Program-made: the position numbers and the translations under genes
Notes under the pieces: model-generated
Databases searched by the model: none
The model's input: the letters and a program-made list of their open reading frames with translations, nothing else
Told to the model about the DNA's origin: nothing
Shown: in pieces, positions 41,326 through 51,566 of the stretch
Numbering within the stretch: the first letter of the stretch is position 1
How the letters are laid out: each line of letters opens with the position of its first letter
Assembly: GCF_030209445.1 (NCBI RefSeq)
Contig: NZ_JARVSD010000018.1
Span: 232,276-296,275, forward strand
DNA length: 64,000 nt
Origin: Promicromonospora sp. MEB111
Lineage (GTDB): Bacteria; Actinomycetota; Actinomycetes; Actinomycetales; Cellulomonadaceae
Direction of reading: 5' to 3'

Positions 41326-44300
41326 GTGTTTCGTCTTGCCCGAATGTCGCTCGCGAACCGTGCCCTCGTGGCACTCGCGACGATCGCCGTCTTCGTCGTC
41401 GGCATCTTCAGCATGGGGCAGCTCCGCCAGGAACTCATACCCTCCCTGAACGTGCCCGTGGTGGCGGTCACCGCGGTCTACCCGGGCACGGCGCCGGAGC
41501 TCGTCGCGGAGCGCGTCACCGACCCGATCGAGACCGCCGTCGAGGCGATCGACGGCGTCACGGGTGTGACCTCGACGGTCTCCACCGGCGTCTCGATGAC
41601 CACCGTCGAGCTCGAGTACGGCACCGACATCGACGCGGCCAGCCAGGAGATGACCTCCGCCGTCGGGGGTCTCCAGGACCTGCCGGACGACGTCGAGCCC
41701 GACGTCATGGCCGGCTCGTTCGACGACCTGCCCGTGGTGCAGCTCGCGGTGTCCGGCGACGGCACCGAGCGGGAGCTGACCGAGACGATCGACTCCGTGC
41801 TGGTGCCCGAGCTGTCGGGCATCGCGGAGGTCCGCGACGTCACGGTGACCGGCACCACCGAGCGCCAGGTCGTGATCGAGCCCGACGACGAGAAGCTGGC
41901 CGCCGCGGGTCTCACCGCCGCCCAGCTCTCGTCGCTGCTGCAGGACAACGGCACGGTCATGCCGGTCGGCTCGGTCACCGAGGACGGCCGCACGAGCAGC
42001 GTCCAGGTGGGCACCACCGTGAGCACCGTCGAGGAGCTCGAGAAGCTGCCGATCGTCCCGTCCGCCGGCTCCGCGGGAGCCGGTGCCGGAGCAGCCGGCG
42101 CCGCCGGGGCCGGTGCGGCCGCGGGCGTCCCGGGCGCCACCGGGGAGGCGCCGGCCGCCGAGGCCGGCCCCGCCGCCGTCGTGCACCTGGGCGACGTCGC
42201 GAAGGTGAGCGTGCAGGACGTCGAGCCCACCTCCTTCTCGCGGCTGGACGGCGAGCCGTCGCTGGCCATCGCGCTGACCAAGACGCCCGACGGCAACACG
42301 GTCGACGTGTCGCACGCCGTGCAGGACGTGCTGGCCGACGTCGAGGACGAGCTCGACGACGCGGGCGTGAGCACCGCCGTCACGTTCGACCAGGCGCCGT
42401 TCATCGAGGAGTCGATCGAGGGTCTGACCACGGAGGGCGGGCTCGGCCTGCTGTTCGCGGTGCTCGTGATCCTGGTGTTCCTGGCCTCCCTGCGGGCCAC
42501 GCTGGTCGCGGCGGTCTCGATCCCGCTGTCGCTGGCCGTGACGTTCGCGGCGATGAACCTGACCGGCTACACGCTGAACATCCTTACGCTCGCGGCCATG
42601 ACCATCTCGATCGGGCGCATCGTGGACGACTCGATCGTGGTGATCGAGAACATCAAGCGGCACCTGTCCTACGGCGAGGACCGCGTCGACGCCATCGTCA
42701 CCGCCGTCCGCGAGGTGGGTGCGGCCATCACCGCGTCCACGGTCTGCACCATCGCGGTGTTCGCCCCGATCGCGCTCGTGGGCGGCATGGCGGGCGAGCT
42801 GTTCCAGCCGTTCGCCGTCACCGTGGCGATCGCCATGGGCGCCTCGCTGGTCGTGGCGCTGGTCGTGGTGCCGGTGCTCGCGTACTGGTTCATCAAGGTT
42901 CCGGTCTCGGCCGACGGCGGGGCCGCGATGCGGGAGGCCGCCGAGCTCAAGGAGCGGCGCGGCATCTGGCAGCGCGCCTACGTGCCGTCGCTGGCGGCGT
43001 CGCTGCGCCACCCGGCGGTCACGCTGACGGTCGCGGTCGCGCTGCTGGGCGGCACGCTCGCGCTGGTGCCACGCATGGAGACCAACTTCATCGGCGCCGC
43101 CGGCCAGGACACGCTGTCGGTGACCCAGGAGTTCGAGCCGGGCACGTCGCTGGAGGACCAGGACGCGGGGGCCAAGGAGGTCGAGGACGTCCTCGCGGGC
43201 ATCGACGGCATCGCGACCGTGCAGACCACCGTCGGGTCGGCCGACGGGATGGCCGCCGCCTTCGGCATGGGCGGCGGCGGGAGCAGCGCGTCGTTCGCGA
43301 TGACGCTGGACGAGGACGCCGACGGCGAGGCGGTGCAGGACGACGTCCGCGAGGCGCTCGACACCGCCACCCTGGACGGCGAGGTCACCGTCGCCGCGGG
43401 CGACTCCGGCTTCTCCAGCACCACCGTGGACCTGGTGGTCACCGCGCCCGACGCCGACGACCTGGCCGACGCCGCGAGCGCTGTCGAGGACGCCGTCACG
43501 GACCTCGACGGCGTCGAGAGCGTGACCAACAACCTGGCCGCCGAGCAGTCGACGGTACAGGTGACGGTCGACCGGGACGCGGCGGCCGAGGCCGGGCTGA
43601 CGGAGGCGGCGGTCTCCGGCCTGGTGGCCGGCGCGATGAACGAGGCGAGCATCGGCACCGTGGACCTCGACGGCGCGTCGCTCGACGTCGTCGTCGCCGG
43701 CGACGTGCCGGCCACGACGGCCGAGATCGAGAAGATCGACGTGCCGACGGCGGCGGGCGTGGTCCCGCTGAGCGACCTGGTGACGGTCGAGGAGGTGTCG
43801 GCCCCGGCGTCGGTCACGCGGGTGGACGGCGAGCGCAGCGCGACCGTCGCGGTGACCCCGGCGGGGCAGGACCTGGGCACGCTGACCACGGCCCTGACCG
43901 AGGAGATCGACGGGCTGGACCTGCCGAACGGCGCGGACGTGAGCGTGGGCGGTGTGGCGGCCGACCAGGCCGACGCGTTCGCCGACCTGGGCCTCGCTCT
44001 GCTGGCGGCGATCCTCATCGTGTACCTGGTGATGGTGGCGACGTTCCGGAGCATCGGGCAGCCGCTGATCCTGCTGGTCTCGGTGCCGTTCGCGGCGACG
44101 GGCGCCCTGCTGGCGCTGCTGCTGACCGGCACGCCGCTCGACGTCGCGGCCCTGATCGGCGTGCTGATGCTGGTGGGCATCGTGGTGTCCAACGCGATCG
44201 TGCTGATCGACCTGATCAACCAGTACCGGGCCGACGGGCAGCCGCTCGACGAGGCGGTCCGGGAGGGCGCGCGTCAGCGCCTGCGGCCGATCGTGATGAC

Positions 44301-44583
44301 GGCGGCGGCGACGATCCTGGCGCTGACCCCGATGGCGTTCGGCCTGACCGGCGGCGGGGCGTTCATCTCGCAGCCGCTGGCGCTCGTGGTGATCGGCGGG
44401 CTCGTGTCCTCGACGCTGCTGACGCTGTACGTGGTGCCGGTGATCTACACGCTGTTCGAGCGGCGCTCGGAGGGCACCACGCCCAAGCGGGCCGCCAAGG
44501 CCGCGCGGCGGGCGGAGAAGGCGCAGGTCAAGGCCGCCGAGGCCGCGGCGGTCGCGCAGCGGCTGGCGGCGGACGCGGGGTAG
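41326..44583 (+). CDS. RND superfamily efflux permease (AcrB/HAE1-like)
   Basis: 1085 aa from GTG 41326 (GGAGG 4 nt upstream). Twelve membrane helices in the two-times-six layout: TM1 about 8-28, then a large periplasm-like domain, TM2-6 about 365-530, TM7 about 565, second domain, TM8-12 about 885-1050. TM4 has the proton-relay Asp pair (GRIVDDSIVVIENIKRH). The first docking/pore domain has a 35-residue Ala/Gly-rich insertion (about 245-285). No membrane-fusion partner gene is adjacent. Divergent MarR suggests drug- or metabolite-induced export. Confidence 0.9.
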   Translation: MFRLARMSLANRALVALATIAVFVVGIFSMGQLRQELIPSLNVPVVAVTAVYPGTAPELVAERVTDPIETAVEAIDGVTGVTSTVSTGVSMTTVELEYGTDIDAASQEMTSAVGGLQDLPDDVEPDVMAGSFDDLPVVQLAVSGDGTERELTETIDSVLVPELSGIAEVRDVTVTGTTERQVVIEPDDEKLAAAGLTAAQLSSLLQDNGTVMPVGSVTEDGRTSSVQVGTTVSTVEELEKLPIVPSAGSAGAGAGAAGAAGAGAAAGVPGATGEAPAAEAGPAAVVHLGDVAKVSVQDVEPTSFSRLDGEPSLAIALTKTPDGNTVDVSHAVQDVLADVEDELDDAGVSTAVTFDQAPFIEESIEGLTTEGGLGLLFAVLVILVFLASLRATLVAAVSIPLSLAVTFAAMNLTGYTLNILTLAAMTISIGRIVDDSIVVIENIKRHLSYGEDRVDAIVTAVREVGAAITASTVCTIAVFAPIALVGGMAGELFQPFAVTVAIAMGASLVVALVVVPVLAYWFIKVPVSADGGAAMREAAELKERRGIWQRAYVPSLAASLRHPAVTLTVAVALLGGTLALVPRMETNFIGAAGQDTLSVTQEFEPGTSLEDQDAGAKEVEDVLAGIDGIATVQTTVGSADGMAAAFGMGGGGSSASFAMTLDEDADGEAVQDDVREALDTATLDGEVTVAAGDSGFSSTTVDLVVTAPDADDLADAASAVEDAVTDLDGVESVTNNLAAEQSTVQVTVDRDAAAEAGLTEAAVSGLVAGAMNEASIGTVDLDGASLDVVVAGDVPATTAEIEKIDVPTAAGVVPLSDLVTVEEVSAPASVTRVDGERSATVAVTPAGQDLGTLTTALTEEIDGLDLPNGADVSVGGVAADQADAFADLGLALLAAILIVYLVMVATFRSIGQPLILLVSVPFAATGALLALLLTGTPLDVAALIGVLMLVGIVVSNAIVLIDLINQYRADGQPLDEAVREGARQRLRPIVMTAAATILALTPMAFGLTGGGAFISQPLALVVIGGLVSSTLLTLYVVPVIYTLFERRSEGTTPKRAAKAARRAEKAQVKAAEAAAVAQRLAADAG

Positions 44584-44648
44584 CCGAGGCCGGGTCGGCG
44601 GGGCCCGCGCGCTGCCGGCGTGGTTCGCGAAGGACTGCTCGGTACGTC

Positions 44649-45098
44649 CTACGCGGCGAGGGAGGTCGCGAACTGCGCGAAGAACTCGTCGATCTCGGCC
44701 GGCTCGTAGACCTGGCGGCCGAGCACGAGCGCCAGCTCGTCGCAGCAGTGCTCCGTGCACCAGGACCGGACCTCGGCGGCCTCGAAGAGGTCCCACGACG
44801 GGCTCAGGTTGGACAGCAGGCCCGCACGGACGAAGCAGGCCGCCGGGGCGAGGCTGTCGAAGAAGGCCCACCCGTCGCCGATGTCGACGGCCGCCCCGCG
44901 CTGCACGCTCAGCTCGTCGTCCTCGGACGCCGGCGGAAGCGGCGCGTGGTCGACGACGGCGCAGTACCCGCCGTGCTCCGTGGTCGGTGTCCGAACCCCT
45001 GGATGGCTCCCGTAGCTCCGGCAGATCGACGTCGTCGGTTCGCTGTCGACGGGCGACTGGCCGTCCATCAGGCTGGCGGTGAAGGCCTGAACGAGCAT
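44649..45098 (-). CDS. Hypothetical protein, Cys-containing
   Basis: 149 aa, not recognised. ATG 45098 has AAGGA 5 nt upstream. Acidic, soluble, with a Cys-rich motif SWCTEHCCDE at about 110-120 and a conserved-looking end (GRQVYEPAEIDEFFAQF). The C-x3-CC arrangement could bind a metal. The gene stands alone between the RND pump and the 2020-aa protein. Codon pattern (high third-position GC) fits a real gene. Confidence 0.55.
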   Translation of the reverse strand: MLVQAFTASLMDGQSPVDSEPTTSICRSYGSHPGVRTPTTEHGGYCAVVDHAPLPPASEDDELSVQRGAAVDIGDGWAFFDSLAPAACFVRAGLLSNLSPSWDLFEAAEVRSWCTEHCCDELALVLGRQVYEPAEIDEFFAQFATSLAA

Positions 45099-45268
45099 CG
45101 TGGTCCTTACGTTCGAGATCCAGGTTGTGGACACGACTCTGGGCAGAGCGGACCAATTGGTCGAACCCGGCGTCGGCGGCAGCGTAGCGACAAGTGGTGC
45201 ATTTCGCCTGCGGAAGCGGATTTCGCCCGGTCAGGAGGCGGTCGGCCGGACGGGTCCGGGAACGACAG

Positions 45269-45300
45269 CGCGGGGCGCACGGTCACCCGTGCGCCCCGCG
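45269..45300. terminator. GC-rich hairpin after the 2020-aa gene
   Basis: CGCGGGGCGCACGG, loop TCAC, CCGTGCGCCCCGCG: a perfect 14-bp stem with a tetraloop, 30 nt past the stop on the minus strand, without a T-run, as common in actinobacteria. Confidence 0.75.
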
Positions 45301-45330
45301 AGGACTGACGTCAGCCGTGCACGGCCGGCG

Positions 45331-48300
45331 TCAGCTGTTCCAGTTCGAGACCTGGTACCGCTTCCCGTCGACCATGAAGGCGACCTCCGCTCCGTTGTAC
45401 TTGGCACTCATGAAGCACGAGAGCGTCCTGTTGCCGCTGGCCCCGTTCATCGGGTACGTGGTGCTGCCGCCCCAGGTGGTGGCGTGCGGCGGGTGGATGT
45501 CGTGCCAGACGGTCGGGCTGTCCTGGTCGTACTGCCGGGTGTTGCCCGCCCAGCAGGCCGCCTGGTGGTTGCCCGTGTCGAAGCCCGACCAGTTCAGCAC
45601 CCAGTTGCGGCAGCTCGCGCAGTCGCCGCTGTTGCCGCCCACGGTCACCCAGGCCCGCGGCTGCAGGGCCGCCTTCGAGGCGCAGGCGCGGGCCGTGCGG
45701 TTCTGGGAGTCGGTGACCGTGACGCAGGCGTCCTTGGTCTGACCCTCGCTGGCCGTGGCGGACGCGGTGCCGTTCTTGGCCGTGCTGGTGATCGCGCCGG
45801 TCACCCGCGCGGTGGTGGGCAGGCCGTTCTCCGGTCGCGCGTCCCACGTGAAGGTGACCTTGCCGATCCCGGCGGTCGCCGTGATCGTCGGGGTCTTCGG
45901 CGGGCCGTACGGGGTCACCGCGTTCGAGGCGGTGGACCAGTCCGAGCAGGCGTCGGCGTTGCACGCCCGCACCCGGAACGCGTACGCCGTGCCGTTGGTC
46001 AGGCTCTTGTAGGTGTACGCCGTCGTGTTGCCCGCGCTGGGGTGGTCCGTGCCGTTGTTGTGCGTGACCTCGTACCGCGGGCTCTTGCCGCGGAAGTTCG
46101 AGCTCGGGATCGCGGTCCAGCTCACGTCCGCCTGGTTGCTCGTGTTCGACCCGAGCTTCGCCGTGGGCCGGCTGGGGTCATCCGGCACGCCGTACGGCAC
46201 CACCGCGTTCGACGGCGGGCTGGCCTTGGACCTGCCCGCCTTGTTCTCGGCCTGGACCGTGAACGTGTAGGTCGAGCTGGTGCTCAGCTTCTGGACCGGC
46301 GCCGACGTACCCGTGGCGGGGATGGTGTTGACCTTCGCGCCGTCCTTGTACACGGCCAGGTAGTACCGCTTCACGGCGTCGCCGTTGTTGGCCGGGGCCG
46401 TCCACGACACGGTGATCTGGCCGCCCACGCCCGTGTCCACGCGCTGCGCGGCCGGTGCGGCCGGCTGCGCCGGGGGCGCGGCGGGGGTCTCCGGCGCGGA
46501 GGGGTCGCTCCAGTCCGACGGGCTGTCCGCCTCGTTCTTGGCCTGCACCCGCACCGTGTACGCCGTGCCGTTCTCCAGCCCCGACCACTTGACCGAGGTG
46601 TTCTCGACGCACGCCTTCTGGGTCACGTTGTTCGCCGGCGCGGGGCTGATCTCGAGGTTGACGCACTCGATCGGCGAGCGGTCCGTGTAGGCCTTGTTCT
46701 TCCAGCTCACCATCAGGCTCTGGTTGTCGAAGTCGAGCGTGGGGGGCTCCGGCTTGTCCGGCTTCTCGTCCGGGCGGACCTCGCGCGATGCCGGTGACGG
46801 GTCGGAGTCTGCCACCTCGTTGGTCGCGGTGACCGTGAACCGGTACTTCACGTTGTTCTTGAGCCCGTCGAACGTGCAGGTGGTCGTGGCACAGGCGTGC
46901 TCCTGACCGGTCTGCGTCCGCAGCGTGTACCCGGTGATCTCCGCGCCGTTGTTGTTCGGCTGGTCCCAGCTCAGCACCACCGTCTCCGAACGGACCTCCT
47001 CGACCCGCGGCGCGCGGGGCGCCTCGGGGCGGCCCAGCACCGTCAGCTTCGCGATGCCGTCCACCTCGCGGTCGGGGTCACCGGTCGCGTCCTGCACGCG
47101 GTAGCGCACGGTCATGACGCCGGTGAAGTCGGCGCCCGGGGTGACGATCACCTCGGAGCCGTTGTGCGAGACCTCGCCCTGGCCCGTCTCGCGCGTCGCG
47201 TCGACGACCTCGAGGGGCTTGTTCGGGAACGGGTTGGTGTCGTTGGCCAGCACCGGGATGGTGGTCGCCTCGCCCTGGTGGGCGTCGAGCACCACGTCCG
47301 GCGTCGTCTTCGCCTTCTCCCGGGTCGACGGCACCACCTCGACGGTCAGCTCGGCCTCGACGGGCGGGTTCTTGCCGTCCGAGACCATCATGGGGATCTC
47401 CTGGAACGTGCCCTTCGGCACCGACGCGTCGACCTCGCCCCGCACGGTCGTGCCCGTCACGGACGTGATGATCTTCTCGGTGCCCTTGACCTCGAAGGTC
47501 AGCGGGTCCTTGTCCGGGTCCTTGGCGTACCGCGACAGGTCCACCTCGGCCGTCTCGGCCGGGGCGACCCTGAGCACCGGCGTCCCGGTGATCCTGGGCG
47601 GCATGTTCTTGGCCGGGGTCACGTCGATCGGCAGCGTCAGTACCGCCGCCAGGCCCTCGGGGTCGTCCGGCCCGTCGCCGTCGGTCACCTCGAAGCTGAC
47701 CGACGCGGCCCCGGCGTAGTCCGCCGTCGAGGTGTAGACGATCGTGTCGTGGTCCTCGACCGTGACCGTGCCCTCCAGCGCCTTGACCGTCCGGTCCTCC
47801 GTGATCCGCGGCTCGGTGCCGTCGCGCACCACCACGTAGTCCGCGATGTCGATCGTCAGCGGCTCGCCGCTGGTCGCCTTGAGCGGCTCCAGGCCCGGCT
47901 TGACGTGCGGCCGTGCCTGGTCGCCCGGCACGCGGACGAACGCCTTGGCCCCCTGGCCGTCGACGTCGGTCACGGTGTAGGTGATGACCTGGGCGTCCTG
48001 CGTCAGCTCCACCCTGACGGCGCCGGACTCGGTGACGGTCACGCCCTCCAGGTCCGCGTCCACGGCGACCTCGAGGTCCGCGGCCACGCCGTCCGGGTCC
48101 ACGTCGTTGGCCAGCACGTCGAGCGTGACGCTGCTCGAACCCTCCACGTCGTCGACCGTCACGACGTCGTCGTGGGCGACGGGACGCAGCAGCGGCGCGT
48201 TGGCGTCCACGTTCACCGTGATGGCGCCGCTGGCCCGCGCCTTGTAGGTGTCCTGGATGCCGTAGTAGAAGGAGTAGGGGCCCTCCTTGTCGGGTGCGGT

Positions 48301-51300
48301 GACCACGACGTCGTCGTCCACCGCCTTGGGCTCCAGGTCGCCCGTGCCCTCGAAGCCGTTGCCCACCAGCCCGATCTGGTTGCCGTCGGGGTCCGAGTCG
48401 TTGTCCAGGGCCGCGACCGCGACGGTCCGGCCGGGCCGCACCGTCGTCACGTCGTCGACCGCCTGCGGGTCCTGGTTGGACGCCGGAGCCATCGCGATGC
48501 CGACCCGCACGACGCCCTCGGCGGGGGCGCCGCGCGTGTCGGTGACCTGGTAGGTGAAGGTGTCCAGGCCCGCCGATCCCGCCGCGGCCGTGTAGTCGAT
48601 GAACCCGTCCACGATGGTGGCCGTGCCCTGCGACGGCGCCGCGGAGATCGAGCTCAGGGAGACGTAGTCACCGTCGGGGTCCGTGCCGTCCAGCGGCAGC
48701 GGGATGCGGACGATGCCCTCGCTGAGCACGCGGGCCTCGATGTCGGGCAGCTGCGGGGCGGAGTTCTCGGGTGCGTCGAGCACGTTGATCGTGACCTGGG
48801 CGGAGTCCTTCTGCCCGTTGGCGTCCCTCACCTCGTAGACCGCGTGGTACGTCCCGGCCTCCTGGCCGGCCCGGAACCGCACCGTGTCCTCCGAGACGAA
48901 CGCCTCGCCTGCCGAGTCCGGCGGCGACTCCTGCAGCTTGTCCGTGAGCGTCAGATCAAGGCCGTCCGGGTGCGTGTCGTTCTTCAGCACCGGGATCGTC
49001 ACCACGTCACCCACGTGCACGGTCGCCTCGTCCGGACCCGCCTCCGGCGGGCGCAGCTGGGCCGGCGCCGGGATCGGCACCACACGCACCTGGCCGGTGG
49101 CCGTGCTCGTGCCGTTGGCCACCTTGTAGCTCAGGGTCACGGGACCTTCCAGGCGCTTGACCTCCGAGACCTTCAGGATCTGGTGGTTGAGCACCGACAC
49201 GGTCACCGGCGCGTCGCCGGGCACGCTGACGCCCTGCACCACGAGCACGCCGCCCGCGGGGTCGGTGTCGTTGGCGAGCACGTCGACCAGTGCCGTGCCA
49301 CCGGCCGGCAGCAGCACCTGGTCCGAGACCGCGACCGGTGCGCCGGTCTCGTCCGGCGGCTCCAGCACGTCCACGCGCACCAGGCCCATCGTCGGTTCGG
49401 GGCCGTCGCTGATGTGGTAGGTCACGTCGTACGCGCCGGGCGTGTCCGACTCGAACTTGAACGTCTCGGCCGTCGCGTTGGTCGTGATCGTCGCGCCCTG
49501 CTTGTCGTCGACCCGGATCAGCCGGAAGTCGTCGCCGTTGGGGTCGAAGTCGTTGGCCACCGGGTCCACCGTCACCGGCTCGCCGGCCAGCACGGCCACG
49601 TGGTCCTGCACCGCGACCGGCGGCACGTTGGTGGCGACCACGTTGACGATCAGCGTGCCGGGGAAGGACTGGCCCATGGCGTCCGACACCAGGACGTCGA
49701 CGATCTTGTTGCCCGTCACGGTGCCGCCGTCCCGGAACTCGACGGTGCCGTCCGGCCGGAACCGCACCTCGTCCAGGGGGTCGGCCGTGCTCGCGCTCGA
49801 CAGGAACATGTCGTCGCCGTCGGGGTCCTTGAAGTAGGGCAGCACCTTGATGGTGCCCAGGCCGCCCTGGCCCACCACCAGTACCGGCTTGCCCGGCTGC
49901 TCGGGCGCGTTGTTCTCCTCCGGCGGCACCACCTTGACGTCCACGGAGCCCTCGTCGGTGCCGCCCCGGCCGTCGTTCACCTCGTACGTGAAGCTGGTGG
50001 TCCCGGCCGCGCCGTCGGGCACGTTCGCCTGCAGCGCGGTGCCGTCGAGCACGCGGTCCACCGCGATGTCGCCCTCGACCTCACCCTTGACCGACGCCAC
50101 CATCACGTCGCCGTCCTGGTCCGAGTCGTTGCCCAGCACGTTGAGCACCGTGGTGCGGCCGGGCCGCACGCCGAACGTGTCGTCCACCGCCTCGGGCGCG
50201 CGGTTGGGCTTGCTGCGGTCGGCAACGGCCTGGTCGACCTGCTCCGGTGTGGCCTCCTCGGTCTCGGTCTTGTCGCCCTTGCCGTCCTTCGGGATCGTGA
50301 GCTTCCAGGTGTCGACCACCTCGAACTTCTCGGCGGCCATCCACAGCAGCCCGCCCGCCATGTCGTTGAGCACGATGACGTTCCGGTTGACCCGGTAGAC
50401 CAGGTTCATCCCGGCGCTCACGCCCTCGAGCACCTCGTTGACGTCGTTGTCCGAGCCCTCGCAGTCCCGGAGCACCTGGCCGCCGGCCCACGCCCCGTAG
50501 AGGCAGCCCCCGAGCTGCACCGGGGCGGACGGCGTGCCGCCGCCCGCGCCCTGGAAGCCGAACGTGGTCGGCTTCCCGCCGCCGACCGGCACCGTCACCA
50601 GCGCCTCCGGGGTGGCCAGCACCACGTTCTCCGCCTCGTCGGAGGGCTGTTGCAGCACGCTCTGCGAACCCTCCTCGATCGTGACGGTGTCGCCGCCCGG
50701 CAGCACGAGATTGCCGGTGGACTGGTCGAGCACCACGGGCTCGTCGCCCACCGCGGAGACCAGCACCGTGGCGTCGGCGGCCACGGGGAGCGACGACTCG
50801 TCGACGTCCTCGGCGACGCCCTGCGAGCCGGTGGGGATCGAGTAGAGCTTGCCGTCGGCCGGCACGGCCAGGAACACGGTGCCGTCCTTGCCCACCGCGA
50901 GCCTGCCGCCCTGGCCCGCCTCAACCGTGGGCTTGAGCTCCTTCTCATCGAACGCCGCCGAGTCGAACGGCAGCACCCACGCCCGGCCGGTGTCGCCGTC
51001 GTACACCGCGGTGGTGGCGCCGCCCGAGGCGACCTGTGCGCCGGCGGGGAAGTTCATGGTGGTGTCGAACGCGAGCTGCGCCGGGTTCACCGGGCTCGCG
51101 GACGAGTCGCCCGTGCGGTCCAGGAGCACGCGCTGGGCGTCCTGCTCCACGTCGAAGCTCCCCGCGCCCGCCACGAGCACGCCGTCGATGGTCTTGGCCT
51201 CGTAGTTGAACCGGCCGAGGTTGCCCTTCGCCGTCTGGGTCACCCAGACGCCCGAGTCGTTCAGGTCGACGTCGGCGGTGGCCTCACCGTCGTAGAGGAG

Positions 51301-51393
51301 CGCGAAGCCGACCAGACCCGCGCCGAAGAGCGCCACCACCCCCACCGAGACGACCGACCGACGGTTCTCAAATACGCGTGAGGCAAAGCTCAT
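45331..51393 (-). CDS. Giant membrane-anchored Ig-like/fibronectin III repeat protein
   Basis: 2020 aa, AGGAGG SD 4 nt before the ATG. One N-terminal membrane anchor (about 14-36, SVGVVALFGAGLVGFALLY), then an outer region of about 400 residues with a beta-propeller look, then some ten cadherin/Ig-like (tandem-95 type) repeats to about 1500, each with a variant of VRPGRT...LxNDxDPDGD. Four or five FnIII domains follow (for example VVLSWDQPNNNGAEITGYTL, ITVSWTAPANNGDAVKRYYL), and a 110-residue Cys-containing C-terminal domain (GDCASCRNW, HQAACWAG). Likely a surface or cell-wall-spanning protein. In related actinobacteria such genes precede moxR/DUF58/transglutaminase genes; these are absent here. 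Confidence 0.87.
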   Translation of the reverse strand: MSFASRVFENRRSVVSVGVVALFGAGLVGFALLYDGEATADVDLNDSGVWVTQTAKGNLGRFNYEAKTIDGVLVAGAGSFDVEQDAQRVLLDRTGDSSASPVNPAQLAFDTTMNFPAGAQVASGGATTAVYDGDTGRAWVLPFDSAAFDEKELKPTVEAGQGGRLAVGKDGTVFLAVPADGKLYSIPTGSQGVAEDVDESSLPVAADATVLVSAVGDEPVVLDQSTGNLVLPGGDTVTIEEGSQSVLQQPSDEAENVVLATPEALVTVPVGGGKPTTFGFQGAGGGTPSAPVQLGGCLYGAWAGGQVLRDCEGSDNDVNEVLEGVSAGMNLVYRVNRNVIVLNDMAGGLLWMAAEKFEVVDTWKLTIPKDGKGDKTETEEATPEQVDQAVADRSKPNRAPEAVDDTFGVRPGRTTVLNVLGNDSDQDGDVMVASVKGEVEGDIAVDRVLDGTALQANVPDGAAGTTSFTYEVNDGRGGTDEGSVDVKVVPPEENNAPEQPGKPVLVVGQGGLGTIKVLPYFKDPDGDDMFLSSASTADPLDEVRFRPDGTVEFRDGGTVTGNKIVDVLVSDAMGQSFPGTLIVNVVATNVPPVAVQDHVAVLAGEPVTVDPVANDFDPNGDDFRLIRVDDKQGATITTNATAETFKFESDTPGAYDVTYHISDGPEPTMGLVRVDVLEPPDETGAPVAVSDQVLLPAGGTALVDVLANDTDPAGGVLVVQGVSVPGDAPVTVSVLNHQILKVSEVKRLEGPVTLSYKVANGTSTATGQVRVVPIPAPAQLRPPEAGPDEATVHVGDVVTIPVLKNDTHPDGLDLTLTDKLQESPPDSAGEAFVSEDTVRFRAGQEAGTYHAVYEVRDANGQKDSAQVTINVLDAPENSAPQLPDIEARVLSEGIVRIPLPLDGTDPDGDYVSLSSISAAPSQGTATIVDGFIDYTAAAGSAGLDTFTYQVTDTRGAPAEGVVRVGIAMAPASNQDPQAVDDVTTVRPGRTVAVAALDNDSDPDGNQIGLVGNGFEGTGDLEPKAVDDDVVVTAPDKEGPYSFYYGIQDTYKARASGAITVNVDANAPLLRPVAHDDVVTVDDVEGSSSVTLDVLANDVDPDGVAADLEVAVDADLEGVTVTESGAVRVELTQDAQVITYTVTDVDGQGAKAFVRVPGDQARPHVKPGLEPLKATSGEPLTIDIADYVVVRDGTEPRITEDRTVKALEGTVTVEDHDTIVYTSTADYAGAASVSFEVTDGDGPDDPEGLAAVLTLPIDVTPAKNMPPRITGTPVLRVAPAETAEVDLSRYAKDPDKDPLTFEVKGTEKIITSVTGTTVRGEVDASVPKGTFQEIPMMVSDGKNPPVEAELTVEVVPSTREKAKTTPDVVLDAHQGEATTIPVLANDTNPFPNKPLEVVDATRETGQGEVSHNGSEVIVTPGADFTGVMTVRYRVQDATGDPDREVDGIAKLTVLGRPEAPRAPRVEEVRSETVVLSWDQPNNNGAEITGYTLRTQTGQEHACATTTCTFDGLKNNVKYRFTVTATNEVADSDPSPASREVRPDEKPDKPEPPTLDFDNQSLMVSWKNKAYTDRSPIECVNLEISPAPANNVTQKACVENTSVKWSGLENGTAYTVRVQAKNEADSPSDWSDPSAPETPAAPPAQPAAPAAQRVDTGVGGQITVSWTAPANNGDAVKRYYLAVYKDGAKVNTIPATGTSAPVQKLSTSSTYTFTVQAENKAGRSKASPPSNAVVPYGVPDDPSRPTAKLGSNTSNQADVSWTAIPSSNFRGKSPRYEVTHNNGTDHPSAGNTTAYTYKSLTNGTAYAFRVRACNADACSDWSTASNAVTPYGPPKTPTITATAGIGKVTFTWDARPENGLPTTARVTGAITSTAKNGTASATASEGQTKDACVTVTDSQNRTARACASKAALQPRAWVTVGGNSGDCASCRNWVLNWSGFDTGNHQAACWAGNTRQYDQDSPTVWHDIHPPHATTWGGSTTYPMNGASGNRTLSCFMSAKYNGAEVAFMVDGKRYQVSNWNS

Positions 51394-51566
51394 GCGTCCT
51401 CCTGATCATCACTCCACAAAAAGAAAGGCCCGCCCGGACACCTCACAGGCGTGACGTCGGCAACCCTACCGATCGGGGAGGTGAATTGTCGCCGAAATGA
51501 GGTTTTGCGCGAGTTTCCGCGCAGGTCAGGAGAGGGGGCGGCGGTCGTGGGTCCCGAGGGGTGCGG

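Noticed and set aside
41182..45156. A 1300-codon open frame on the minus strand over the RND gene
   Set aside because: Low-complexity Arg/Gly/His-rich translation opposite a gene with all RND motifs; would also overlap the marR control region.
46897..51381. A very long open frame on the plus strand opposite the giant repeat protein
   Set aside because: It is the antisense shadow of a high-GC gene: Arg/His/Val-rich, no SD, no domain. The minus-strand frame has clear Ig and FnIII domains.
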